Source of the DNA: an uncultured Thiomonas sp.
GTDB lineage: Bacteria; Pseudomonadota; Gammaproteobacteria; Burkholderiales; Burkholderiaceae_C
Assembly (NCBI GenBank): GCA_937927695.1
Contig: CALBRU010000442.1
Span: forward strand, 1-7,624
Reading direction: 5' to 3'
DNA length: 7,624 nt
This document shows, one piece after another, positions 1 to 7,482 of the stretch. Under the pieces are notes generated by a model that did no database searches, was not told where the DNA came from, and was given only the letters and a program-made list of their open reading frames with translations. Made by a program: the position numbers and the translations under genes. Positions within the stretch are counted from its first letter, which is position 1; every line of letters starts with the position of its first letter.

Positions 1-990
1 CACCGACACGGTTTCGGCGACGAACACCCCGCCCATGATGGCCAGCACAATTTCCTGGCGGACGATCACGGCGATAGTGCCCAAGGCGCCGCCCAGCGCC
101 AGCGCGCCCACATCGCCCATGAACACCTGCGCCGGATAGGCGTTGAACCACAGAAACGCCAGCCCAGCGCCGACCATGGCGCCGACAAAGATCAGCAATT
201 CCCCGGTGCCGGGAATGAAGGGAAACAGCAGGTATTTGGAATACACCGCGTTGCCCACCACATAGGCGAACACCCCCAGCGAGCTGCCGACCATGACTAC
301 GGGCATGATGGCCAGACCGTCGGCGCCGTCGGTGAGGTTGACCGCGTTGCTGCTGCCCACGATGACCAGATAGCTCAGCACGATGAAGCCGGTCACGCCC
401 AGCGGATAGCTGACCGATTTGAAGAACGGCACGATGAGATCGGACGCTGGCGGCAGGGGCATGGTCATGCCGCTGCGCAGCCACTCCAAGAACAGATGCC
501 AGACTGCCGCATTGCCCTTACCCGACACGGCGAAGGCCAGGTAGAACGCGGCGGCCACGCCGATGAGCGTCTGCCAGAAATACTTGTCGCGCGAGCGCAT
601 GCCGTTGGGGTCGCGATACACCACCTTGCGGTAATCGTCGGCCCAGCCGATGGCGCCGAAGCCCAGGGTCACCAGCAGCACCAGCCAAACGAAGCGGTTG
701 CTCAGATCCATCCACAGCAGCGTGGACACGCCGATGGACAACAGGATGAGCACCCCGCCCATGGTGGGCGTGCCGGTCTTGATGAGGTGTGTCTGCGGCC
801 CATCCTGCCGCACCGCCTGCCCGACCTTCATCGCGGTGAGTTTGCGGATGACTGCGGGGCCGGCGAGCAGGCCGATGAACAGGGCGGTGAGCGTGCTCAT
901 CACCGCGCGGAAGGTGATGTAGTTGAACACCCGGAAAAAGCCGAGTTCGGGCGATTGGGTCATCAGCCACAGGGCCAGGCTATGCAGCAT
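1..990 (-). CDS. mraY: MraY, phospho-MurNAc-pentapeptide transferase (3' end cut by window edge)
   Basis: Integral inner-membrane enzyme that transfers phospho-MurNAc-pentapeptide from UDP to undecaprenyl phosphate, giving lipid I. I translated 330 codons by hand from ATG at 990 without meeting a stop; the frame is still open at position 1. Visible family motifs: PTMGG at residues 75-79, the catalytic pair ADDYRK with D118 and D119, NLTDGADGLA with N218, D221 and D224, and FMGDVGALALGG with D293, the third conserved catalytic aspartate. Long hydrophobic segments (for example around 31-48, 77-92, 98-117, 271-284) fit the multi-spanning topology. Relative to the 360-residue E. coli protein there are about 22 extra residues near 158-183. 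The C-terminal HHH motif and roughly 60 residues lie outside the window. The start is supported by a strong Shine-Dalgarno sequence, and the gene overlaps the end of murE-murF by 11 nt, implying coupled translation. Identification is very secure. Confidence 0.97.
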   Translation of the reverse strand, partial: MLHSLALWLMTQSPELGFFRVFNYITFRAVMSTLTALFIGLLAGPAVIRKLTAMKVGQAVRQDGPQTHLIKTGTPTMGGVLILLSIGVSTLLWMDLSNRFVWLVLLVTLGFGAIGWADDYRKVVYRDPNGMRSRDKYFWQTLIGVAAAFYLAFAVSGKGNAAVWHLFLEWLRSGMTMPLPPASDLIVPFFKSVSYPLGVTGFIVLSYLVIVGSSNAVNLTDGADGLAIMPVVMVGSSLGVFAYVVGNAVYSKYLLFPFIPGTGELLIFVGAMVGAGLAFLWFNAYPAQVFMGDVGALALGGALGTIAVIVRQEIVLAIMGGVFVAETVSV

Positions 991-3907
991 GGTGCACCTC
1001 CTGCGTGGACGCGCCATTGCCGTTCGCCGCCAGAGCGGCGATGGCCTGCACCGCGCGCTCCATGCGCATGAAACGCGAGCCTTTGACCAGCACGGTGTCG
1101 AATTCGCGCAGCGCCGCGGCATCCAGGGTGAAGCCCATCAGGTCGGGCTGATGCTTTGCTGCCGCCAGGCCCGCCGCCTGTGCGGCCGCGACCGCCTGCG
1201 CCGACATGGCGCCGCAGGCCCACAGCGCCGCTACACCGCGCTGGGCCGCGTACGCCCCCACTTCGGCATGGAAGGCCGGGCCGTCGTCGCCGACTTCGCC
1301 CATATCGCCGAGCAGCAACAGACTGCGCCCGGGCAGCTCGGCCAACACGTCGATGGCGGCGCGCACCGAGTCGGGATTGGCGTTGTAGCTGTCGTCGATC
1401 AGCAGCAGCGTGTGCTCATCGGCGCAACGCAGACGCCGTGGCACCAGACGCCCGGCCACCGGCACGAACGTCTCTAGCCCACGGCAGATCGCATCCAGCG
1501 GAGCGCCTGCGGCCAAGGCCGCTGCGGTCGCCGCCAGCGCATTGCGCGCGTTGTGCCGCCCCAGCAGCTGCAGGCCGACTTCGGCATGGCCCGCCGGGGT
1601 GTGCAATTGCAGGCGCAACTGGCCCTGCCGATAAAACGCATGGCCGCTGACTTCAGCCTCCACGCCCGCCTCAGCCGCTTCGCGCAGGGCAAAGCGCAAC
1701 ACACGCCGACCGGCGGCCATAGCCACCCAGATCGCGGTCTGGGCGTCGTCTGCGGGAAACACCGCCACCCCGGTCTGCGGCAACGCCGCGAGCACCGCGC
1801 CGTTTTCGCGCGCGACTGCTTCGACGCTGTGCATGAATTCCTGATGCTCGCGCTGGGCGTTGTTCACCAGCGCCACGGTGGGCTCAGCCAGACTGGCAAG
1901 CCAGGCAATCTCGCCCGGATGGTTCATGCCGAGTTCCACCACGGCGGCCTGATGTTGCGGCCGCAAGCGCAGCAAGGTCAGTGGTACCCCGACTTCGTTG
2001 TTGAAGTTGCCCTGCGTCACCAGACGCCGGTCTTCGCCCTGCCACGCCGCCAGAATACTGGCGAGCATCTGCGTCACCGTGGTCTTGCCGTTGCTGCCGG
2101 TCACCGCGATCAACGGCAACGTCTGCTGCCGCCGCCAGCCTCGCGCCAACAGGCCCAATGCGCGCAGGCTGTCGGGCGCCTCGATGCCCAGCAGCCCGGA
2201 AGCGGCCACGCCTTGCTCGGCCAGCAACGCGCGCGCGCCAGCAGCCGCAGCTTGCGGCAGAAAGTCGTGCGCATCGAAGCGGGCGCCGCGCAAGGCGACG
2301 AACAGCGCGCCCGGCGTAAGTTTGCGGCTGTCGGTCTCGATGGCGCTCACCGCCACATCGGCCTCGCCGATAAGACTGGCCTCGGGCCCGATCCAGTCGC
2401 GCAGTTCGCCCAGGCTACAAAGCCCGGCGCCGCGCGCCGCCAGTGCCATGCGGGCATGGAAAACGTCGCTGAAGGCCTGCTTGTGACCGGCAATCTCTTG
2501 CGTGTTTTCGTGCCCCTTGCCTGCGATGAGCACCACGTCGTGCACAGCGGCGTGCGACAGGGTCTGGGCGATGGCGGCGGCCCGGTCTTCGATCAGCAAG
2601 GCTTGCGCGGGTTGCTGCAGACCGGCGAGCAGGTCTTGCAGGATGGCGCCCGGGGCTTCGCTGCGCGGGTTGTCGCTGGTGAGTACCACGCGGTCGGCGT
2701 GTGCCTCGGCGGCTTGCGCCATCAGCGGGCGTTTGCGCGCATCGCGGTCGCCGCCGGCGCCGAACACGCACCACAACTTGCCTTTGCGCTTGGCGGTGAC
2801 AGGCCGCAGGGCTTGCAGCGCTTTGTCCAGCGCGTCGGGCGTGTGGGCGTAGTCGATCACCGCCAGCGGCGCACCGATGCCGCCCAGCATCTGCATGCGC
2901 CCCGGCACAGCGCGCACCGTGCGCAATGCACCGACAACGGCAGCGTCATCCAGCCCCGTGCTGTGCAGCAGCGCGGCGACCACCAGCAAATTTCGCAGGT
3001 TGAAAGCGCCCAGCACGGGCAGATCAAGCACGTGGCGGTGGTGGTGATGCACCAGAGTGAGACGCTGGCCGGTGGAAGCCTGCACCACATCTTCCGCACA
3101 CCAGTCGGCCTTGGCGATCAGCGCGGTGGTTTGCACCTGCAAACCCCGGCTGCGGCAATCGGCGAGCAAGACGCTTGCGGCGTAGGGATCGTCAATATCC
3201 AACACAGCATGCTGCAGGCCCGGCCAGGCGAACATCGCCTGCTTGGCGCGCGCATAGGCCGCCATGTCGCCGTGGTAGTCGAGATGGTCTTGCGTCAGAT
3301 TGGTGAATGCAGCCGCATGAAGGGCGCAACCTGCCAGCCGATGCTCGTCCAAACCGATGCTCGATGCCTCGATGGCGCACCAAAGCGCGCCTTGCTCGCG
3401 CAGCCGCGCCAGGATTGCCTGCAGGCGCACCGGGTCGGGCGTGGTGAATCCGGTGGGCTGCAACGCGTCCGGCCATCCGGCGCCCAGCGTGCCGACCACC
3501 CCGCAACGCTGCCCAGCCGCGTTCAGTGCCTGCGCCGTCCACAGGGCGCAGGAGGTCTTGCCATTGGTTCCGGTCACAGCCAGCAGCTTGACGGCCTCGG
3601 AAGGATGTCCGTACCAGGCCGCCGCAAGCGGCCCGGCCAGCACCTTGAGACCGTCAACAGCCAGAATGCGCGGATCGGTGAAGCCAAAATGCTGCGCGCC
3701 CTCGGCCTCGACCAGCGCGGCCGCTGCCCCCGCTGCCAAGGCCTGCGCGACGAACTGACGCGGATCGCGCGCCGCCCCCGGCCAGGCGACGAACACCTCG
3801 CCGGGCTGCAGGCTGCGGCTGTCGGCGCTCCACGGCGCATCGGCCGCAACGCCCAAGGCGCGCAACGCTTGCAGCACGGCATCGACCGCTTTCGACATGT
3901 GATTCAT
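980..3907 (-). CDS. murE-murF: MurE-MurF fusion: UDP-MurNAc-tripeptide ligase joined to UDP-MurNAc-pentapeptide ligase
   Basis: One uninterrupted 975-residue cytoplasmic protein carrying two consecutive Mur ligases. The MurE half (about 1-490) adds meso-diaminopimelate to UDP-MurNAc-L-Ala-D-Glu. It shows the ATP loop TGTNGKT at 112-118, FTNLTQDHLDYHGD at 201-214, the lysine expected to be carbamylated at K222 (AKQAMF), and DNPR at 412-415, the family signature for meso-DAP rather than lysine. The MurF half (about 496-975) adds D-Ala-D-Ala. It shows ETDSRKLTPG at 524-533, the second ATP loop TGSNGKT at 603-609, GNFNNEVGVP at 633-642, ELGMN at 658-662, DDSYNANP at 838-845 and VKGSRFMRMER at 941-951. 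Each half is close to the length of the free enzyme, so the join adds almost no linker. The ATG at 3907 forms ATGA with the ftsI stop; Met4 at 3898 is an alternative start. All nucleotide-binding motifs in both halves are intact, so both activities are expected. Confidence 0.96.
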   Translation of the reverse strand: MNHMSKAVDAVLQALRALGVAADAPWSADSRSLQPGEVFVAWPGAARDPRQFVAQALAAGAAAALVEAEGAQHFGFTDPRILAVDGLKVLAGPLAAAWYGHPSEAVKLLAVTGTNGKTSCALWTAQALNAAGQRCGVVGTLGAGWPDALQPTGFTTPDPVRLQAILARLREQGALWCAIEASSIGLDEHRLAGCALHAAAFTNLTQDHLDYHGDMAAYARAKQAMFAWPGLQHAVLDIDDPYAASVLLADCRSRGLQVQTTALIAKADWCAEDVVQASTGQRLTLVHHHHRHVLDLPVLGAFNLRNLLVVAALLHSTGLDDAAVVGALRTVRAVPGRMQMLGGIGAPLAVIDYAHTPDALDKALQALRPVTAKRKGKLWCVFGAGGDRDARKRPLMAQAAEAHADRVVLTSDNPRSEAPGAILQDLLAGLQQPAQALLIEDRAAAIAQTLSHAAVHDVVLIAGKGHENTQEIAGHKQAFSDVFHARMALAARGAGLCSLGELRDWIGPEASLIGEADVAVSAIETDSRKLTPGALFVALRGARFDAHDFLPQAAAAGARALLAEQGVAASGLLGIEAPDSLRALGLLARGWRRQQTLPLIAVTGSNGKTTVTQMLASILAAWQGEDRRLVTQGNFNNEVGVPLTLLRLRPQHQAAVVELGMNHPGEIAWLASLAEPTVALVNNAQREHQEFMHSVEAVARENGAVLAALPQTGVAVFPADDAQTAIWVAMAAGRRVLRFALREAAEAGVEAEVSGHAFYRQGQLRLQLHTPAGHAEVGLQLLGRHNARNALAATAAALAAGAPLDAICRGLETFVPVAGRLVPRRLRCADEHTLLLIDDSYNANPDSVRAAIDVLAELPGRSLLLLGDMGEVGDDGPAFHAEVGAYAAQRGVAALWACGAMSAQAVAAAQAAGLAAAKHQPDLMGFTLDAAALREFDTVLVKGSRFMRMERAVQAIAALAANGNGASTQEVHHAA
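995..1002 (-). promoter_or_regulatory. Ribosome binding site of mraY
   Basis: On the minus strand this reads AGGAGGTG, a near-perfect anti-16S match, with the AGGAGG core 6 nt before the mraY ATG at 990. It lies inside the last codons of murE-murF, whose TAG stop is at 980-982, so terminating and initiating ribosomes share the site. This fixes the mraY start. Confidence 0.85.
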
Positions 3908-5694
3908 GCGCCTCCCTTCATCGCCCGGCCCGCCGGGAGTTGCAGGGCTTGCGCGGTTTGCGCGGGAACGAGATCGGGCTTGACCGGCAGATCGGGCCGT
4001 ACCCCGAGAATGCGCAGTGCCTGCGGCACCACCGCACCGAATACCGGCGCCGCTACCTGACCGCCGAAATGCTTGCCGCCCGTCGGTTGATCGACCGAAA
4101 CTGCCATCACCAGCACCGGATGGTGGATCGGCGCCAGCCCGACGAACTGCGCCCGGAACAGCTTTTTGTCGTACTTGCCATCCTTGGCAATCCAGGCGGT
4201 ACCCGTCTTGCCGCCGGTGGAGTAGCCCGGCACGGCCGCCGCTGGCGCGGTGCCGCCGGGCTGCGTCACCAGCGCCAGCATGCCGCGCATTTCCCGCGCC
4301 ACAGTGGGTGAGACGACTTGCACGCCTTCTGGCGCCTCATCGTGCTTGAACAGGGTGACCGGGAAAATGCGGCCACGGTCGGCGAAGATCAAATAAGCAT
4401 GCGCCAGCTGCAGGGTGGAGATGCCCAGCCCGTAACCGAAACCCATGGTGATGCGGTCGATCGGGCGCCAACGTTTCATCGGCCGCATCAGCCCGCTGGT
4501 CGCACCGGGAAACTCGATCTGCGGACGTTGGCCGAAGCCCACAGCGGTATACATATTCCACTGCACCTGCGCCGGCATCTTGCTCACCACCTGCGAAGTG
4601 GCGACATTGCTCGAATACTGGATGACCTGGGGCAGTTCGATATTGCCGTTGTTGTCGTCATCGCAGATATTGGCACCGTAAAACTGCTGGCAGCCCGGCG
4701 CGGTATGGAACACCGTCGTCGGAGTGATGATGCCGGCCTGCAATGCTGCGCTCAGGGTGATGGGCTTGAGCACCGAGCCGGGTTCAAAGGCATCGGTCAC
4801 GGCGTAGTTGCGGATGTCCGCCTCGGTCATGCGCTTGCGCGTATTCGGATCGAAGCTGGGGTAGTTGGCCATGGCCAGAATCTCGCCCGTTTTCGCATCG
4901 ATCACCACCGCACTGCCGTTCTTGGCCTTGTTGTCCTCGACCGACTGCTTGAGCGCCTGGTAGGTGAGGTACTGGATCTTGCTGTCGATCGACAGGCGCA
5001 CATCCTGCCCGTCCACCGGCGGCACGCCGCCCGACACATCCTCGATCACATTACCCAGTCGGTCTTTCACGACCTTGCGCACACCGGGGTGCCCGGCCAG
5101 CCGCGACTGCAGCGCCAGCTCCATGCCGTCCTGTCCCTGGCCTTCGATATTGGAGAAGCCGATGAGCTGCGCCGCCGCCGAGCCTTCCGGGTAGTAGCGT
5201 TTGTAGCTGGGCGATTCATAAATGCCCTTGATGCCCAGCGCCTTGACCTGCTTGGCCACGTCGATATCCACCTGCCGCTTGAGATAGACGAACTGTTTGT
5301 TGGAGTCGAGCCGACGCTGCAGATCGGTGGCGTTCAAGCCGAGCAGCCGGGCGAGTTGCTGCACCTTGTCGTTGCCCGACTCGACCTGCGTGGGATCGGC
5401 CCAGATGGTCTTGGCCGGGATGCTCGACGCCAGAATGTTGCCGTTGCGGTCGAGAATGCGGCCGCGCATCGCCGGCAGCTCGATGGTGCGCACAAAGCGC
5501 AGATCGCCCTGGTTCTGATAGAACTGCGTCGTCCACACCTGCACCCAGAAGGCGCGCAGACCCAGCGCCGCAAACGCTGCAAACAGCAGCCCCTTCACCA
5601 GCCAGGCGCGACCCGGCGGCAACTTCACATTCAGCAGCGGGCTCTTGCCATAGCTGGCTGCCGACTTGTGCGCACGCATGGCCGGATTCTTCAT
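3904..5694 (-). CDS. ftsI: FtsI (PBP3), septal peptidoglycan D,D-transpeptidase
   Basis: Class B penicillin-binding protein of 596 residues that cross-links septal peptidoglycan in the divisome with FtsW. A short basic cytoplasmic tail is followed by one membrane anchor at about 33-52, then the non-catalytic pedestal domain with RGRILDRNG at 77-85. The transpeptidase domain has all three active-site motifs: SxxK as S307-V-L-K310 in FEPGSVLKP, SxN as S361-S362-N363 in YSSNV, and KTG at 496-498 in GGKTGTA. Length and motif positions agree closely with E. coli FtsI (588 residues, S307). The only two cysteines, C335 and C344, lie between SxxK and SxN. The start ATG at 5694 forms ATGA with the ftsL stop, with a modest AAAGG 9 nt upstream (5704-5708); Met6 is a less likely start. 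The gene ends in another ATGA overlap with murE-murF. Confidence 0.97.
   Translation of the reverse strand: MKNPAMRAHKSAASYGKSPLLNVKLPPGRAWLVKGLLFAAFAALGLRAFWVQVWTTQFYQNQGDLRFVRTIELPAMRGRILDRNGNILASSIPAKTIWADPTQVESGNDKVQQLARLLGLNATDLQRRLDSNKQFVYLKRQVDIDVAKQVKALGIKGIYESPSYKRYYPEGSAAAQLIGFSNIEGQGQDGMELALQSRLAGHPGVRKVVKDRLGNVIEDVSGGVPPVDGQDVRLSIDSKIQYLTYQALKQSVEDNKAKNGSAVVIDAKTGEILAMANYPSFDPNTRKRMTEADIRNYAVTDAFEPGSVLKPITLSAALQAGIITPTTVFHTAPGCQQFYGANICDDDNNGNIELPQVIQYSSNVATSQVVSKMPAQVQWNMYTAVGFGQRPQIEFPGATSGLMRPMKRWRPIDRITMGFGYGLGISTLQLAHAYLIFADRGRIFPVTLFKHDEAPEGVQVVSPTVAREMRGMLALVTQPGGTAPAAAVPGYSTGGKTGTAWIAKDGKYDKKLFRAQFVGLAPIHHPVLVMAVSVDQPTGGKHFGGQVAAPVFGAVVPQALRILGVRPDLPVKPDLVPAQTAQALQLPAGRAMKGGA
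3911..3917 (-). promoter_or_regulatory. Ribosome binding site of murE-murF (start ambiguous)
   Basis: The minus strand reads AGGGAGG within GAAGGGAGG. It ends only 3 nt before the ATG at 3907 and 12 nt before a second in-frame ATG at 3898 (residue 4). The first is closer than usual and the second farther. The ATGA overlap with the ftsI stop favours 3907, but the choice cannot be settled from sequence alone. Confidence 0.6.
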
Positions 5695-6026
5695 CGCCGC
5701 TCGCCTTTACTAGCCGGTTTCGGCTGAGACTGCGGCATGACGGGCAACGGCGGCAGGGTGGCCTCGCCTTCGTGCACGAAGATGGTGCGCGCGGCCGTGA
5801 TGGGGCGCATGTCGAGCTGGGTGCGCGCGATTCTCTCGATGCGGCCCGGCGCGCTCATCGCGCGGTATTCCACCTGCAGGCGATCCTTGTCCATCTGCAA
5901 CTGCTCGGCCCTTTGCTGCGCCACATCCAGCGCGGCAAACGTGCGCCTGCCCTGGTACTGCGCGCGCACCACCGACATGGCGCACAGCACCACGACAAAC
6001 AGCAGCAGAAAGTTGATTCGGGTCAT
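5691..6026 (-). CDS. ftsL: FtsL, bitopic divisome protein
   Basis: Small 111-residue inner-membrane protein that forms the FtsQLB complex with FtsB and FtsQ and helps activate FtsWI. Residues 4-20 are a hydrophobic membrane segment (INFLLLFVVVLCAMSVV). Residues about 31-57 are rich in A, L, Q, E and K with heptad-like spacing, as expected for the coiled coil that pairs with FtsB. These are followed by SAPGRIERIARTQLDMRP, typical of the family, and a proline-rich tail. The same frame stays open upstream to 6203, but that part overlaps rsmH. The start at 6026 is chosen because the membrane segment follows directly, GAGGAG lies 6 nt upstream, and the gap after rsmH is then only 10 nt. FtsL proteins are poorly conserved, so identity rests on size, topology and the position between rsmH and ftsI. 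Confidence 0.92.
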   Translation of the reverse strand: MTRINFLLLFVVVLCAMSVVRAQYQGRRTFAALDVAQQRAEQLQMDKDRLQVEYRAMSAPGRIERIARTQLDMRPITAARTIFVHEGEATLPPLPVMPQSQPKPASKGERR

Positions 6027-6032
6027 CGCGTG

Positions 6033-6038
6033 CTCCTC
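6033..6038 (-). promoter_or_regulatory. Ribosome binding site of ftsL
   Basis: The minus strand reads GAGGAG 6 nt before the ATG at 6026. Its first bases lie within the rsmH TGA stop (6037-6039), so the site joins the two genes and decides the ftsL start against the longer upstream open frame. Confidence 0.75.
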
Positions 6039-6990
6039 AGACCCGTTGTGCCACGCGCAGCATGGCCGAGCGCGACCGCGCATTGCCGCTGATTTCCGCC
6101 GCCGAAGGCCGCATCCGCACCACCTCCTTGAGTGTCGGCTGGAACTCGGCCGATACGCCGGGGACGAAGGGTTGGCGCCGATCGACCGCCGGTGCGCGGG
6201 CATGGCGGTGAATAAAGTGCTTGATCAGCGCGTCTTCCAGCGAATGAAAGCTGATCACGGCCAGCCGCCCCCCCGGCTTCAGGCAGTCGAGCACCTGGCT
6301 CAACGCCGTTTCGATTTGTGCAAGCTCGGCATTGACGTGAATCCGAAGAGCTTGAAACGTGCGGGTGGCCGGGTCCTGGCCCGGTTCACGACTCTTGACG
6401 GCACTGGCAACCAGTGCGGCGAGTTCGCCGCTGCGCGCGAGGGGCGCTCCGGCATCGCGGCGAGCCACAATCTTCTTTGCAATCTGGACAGCCGCCCGTT
6501 CGTCTCCATAATCCCTCAGCACGGTTGCAATTTCATCCACACTGGCCGTGGCCAGATACTCAGCGACGGTTTGCCCGCTGCTGGTGTCCATCCGCATATC
6601 CAAAGGACCGTCAGCGCGGAAACTGAAGCCGCGCTCGGGTTGATCGAGTTGCGGCGACGACACGCCCAGATCGAACAGCAGCCCATCGGCCTGCGCCACG
6701 CCCTGTTCGTGCAGCACCCGCGCAAACTCGGAGAAAGGCGCGTGTTTGATCACAAAGCGCGCATCGTGAATCTGGGCCGCGGCTTCGATGGCCTGCGGAT
6801 CGCGGTCGATCGCAATCAGCCGCCCGGCGGGCGACAGCCGCCGCAGAATTTCCCGGCTGTGTCCGCCACGCCCGAAAGTCGCGTCGAGGTACACCCCGTC
6901 CGGGTTGGTAATGAGTTGGTCGACCGCCTCGTGCAGCAACACGGTGCGGTGCGCCGTTTCGGCGCTGGGCATGGGAGTGGTGTGGGGCAT
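6037..6990 (-). CDS. rsmH: RsmH (MraW), 16S rRNA m4C1402 N4-methyltransferase
   Basis: SAM-dependent enzyme of 317 residues that methylates the N4 position of C1402 in 16S rRNA, in the decoding centre of the 30S subunit. The sequence opens with the family start HRTVLLHEAVDQL (14-26). The SAM-binding motif DATFGRGGHS is at 36-45, the acidic IDRD at 61-64, DLGVSSPQLD at 107-116 with RGFSF at 120-124, and GPLDMRMD at 128-135. ALRIHVNAEL is at 214-223, SFHSLED at 247-253, and the C-terminal NARSRSAMLRVA at 303-314. Length is normal for the family. It follows mraZ with a 6-nt gap in the same reading frame. No clear Shine-Dalgarno sequence precedes the ATG at 6990 or the alternative Met7 at 6972, so initiation may depend on ribosomes finishing mraZ. 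Function is secure from the motifs and locus position. Confidence 0.97.
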   Translation of the reverse strand: MPHTTPMPSAETAHRTVLLHEAVDQLITNPDGVYLDATFGRGGHSREILRRLSPAGRLIAIDRDPQAIEAAAQIHDARFVIKHAPFSEFARVLHEQGVAQADGLLFDLGVSSPQLDQPERGFSFRADGPLDMRMDTSSGQTVAEYLATASVDEIATVLRDYGDERAAVQIAKKIVARRDAGAPLARSGELAALVASAVKSREPGQDPATRTFQALRIHVNAELAQIETALSQVLDCLKPGGRLAVISFHSLEDALIKHFIHRHARAPAVDRRQPFVPGVSAEFQPTLKEVVRMRPSAAEISGNARSRSAMLRVAQRV

Positions 6991-6996
6991 ACACGG

Positions 6997-7425
6997 TCAC
7001 AACACAATGTCGCGCACGGCATCGGGCATACCGGCCTCGACCACCGCTGCCTCTTGCGCCTGATGTTTGGCGCGATCCCAGATCTCGAAGTGACGACCCA
7101 TGCCGATGAGATCGACCTCGCGCTCCAGACCGACGGCCTGCCGCAATTCGGGCGAAATCAGCACGCGCCCGGTGCCGTCCATTTCGGTTTCTGTGGCATG
7201 ACCGAGATAGATGCGCTTCCAGCCCTGCGCCGACATGGGCAACTGCATCACCCGGTCGCGAAAACTCGTCCATTCATCGTCGGAAAACATCAGCAGACAA
7301 CCGTCGGGGCTCTTGGTCAGCGTGAGTCGCCCCTGCGAGCGCGCCATCAGCAGATCACGATGCCGGGCAGGCACGGTCATGCGACCTTTGCCGTCCAGAG
7401 TGAGTGCCGAAATGCCAATAAACAT
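6997..7425 (-). CDS. mraZ: MraZ, transcriptional regulator of the dcw cluster
   Basis: DNA-binding protein of 142 residues built from two AbrB-like (SpoVT/AbrB) half-domains, known to form rings and to repress its own promoter in E. coli. The two internal repeats are visible: LTLDGKGRMTVPARHRDLL (8-26) and TEMDGTGRVLISPELRQAV (80-98), each with the DGxGR core at 11-15 and 83-87 that contacts DNA. Length is close to the family norm (about 140-150). The N-terminus MFIGISALTLDGKGR matches the usual family start, so ATG at 7425 is preferred although only a weak GGGCGA precedes it. It is the first gene of the cluster, and its probable operator lies about 60 nt upstream at 7483-7519, consistent with autoregulation of the whole operon. 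Confidence 0.96.
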   Translation of the reverse strand: MFIGISALTLDGKGRMTVPARHRDLLMARSQGRLTLTKSPDGCLLMFSDDEWTSFRDRVMQLPMSAQGWKRIYLGHATETEMDGTGRVLISPELRQAVGLEREVDLIGMGRHFEIWDRAKHQAQEAAVVEAGMPDAVRDIVL

Positions 7426-7482
7426 GAAGTCGCCCGCGGTTGCCGTGCTGCAGTGGGGCCGGTGAAATTACGCAGCGCTCTG

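Noticed and set aside
496..1071. Plus-strand open frames within the mraY region
   Set aside because: The minus strand encodes continuous, motif-complete MraY here; the plus-strand frames are shadows.
1553..4060. An 835-codon plus-strand open frame antisense to murE-murF
   Set aside because: It mirrors a gene with secure motifs in both halves; long antisense frames are common in GC-rich DNA because stop codons are rare. Its translation shows no recognisable domain and is unusually rich in H, R, G and Q.
6027..6203. Longer ftsL reading frame starting at 6203
   Set aside because: The added 59 residues overlap the conserved C-terminus of rsmH, are rich in arginine, serine and proline, and would put a non-family extension before the membrane segment. 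The start at 6026 has a good ribosome site.
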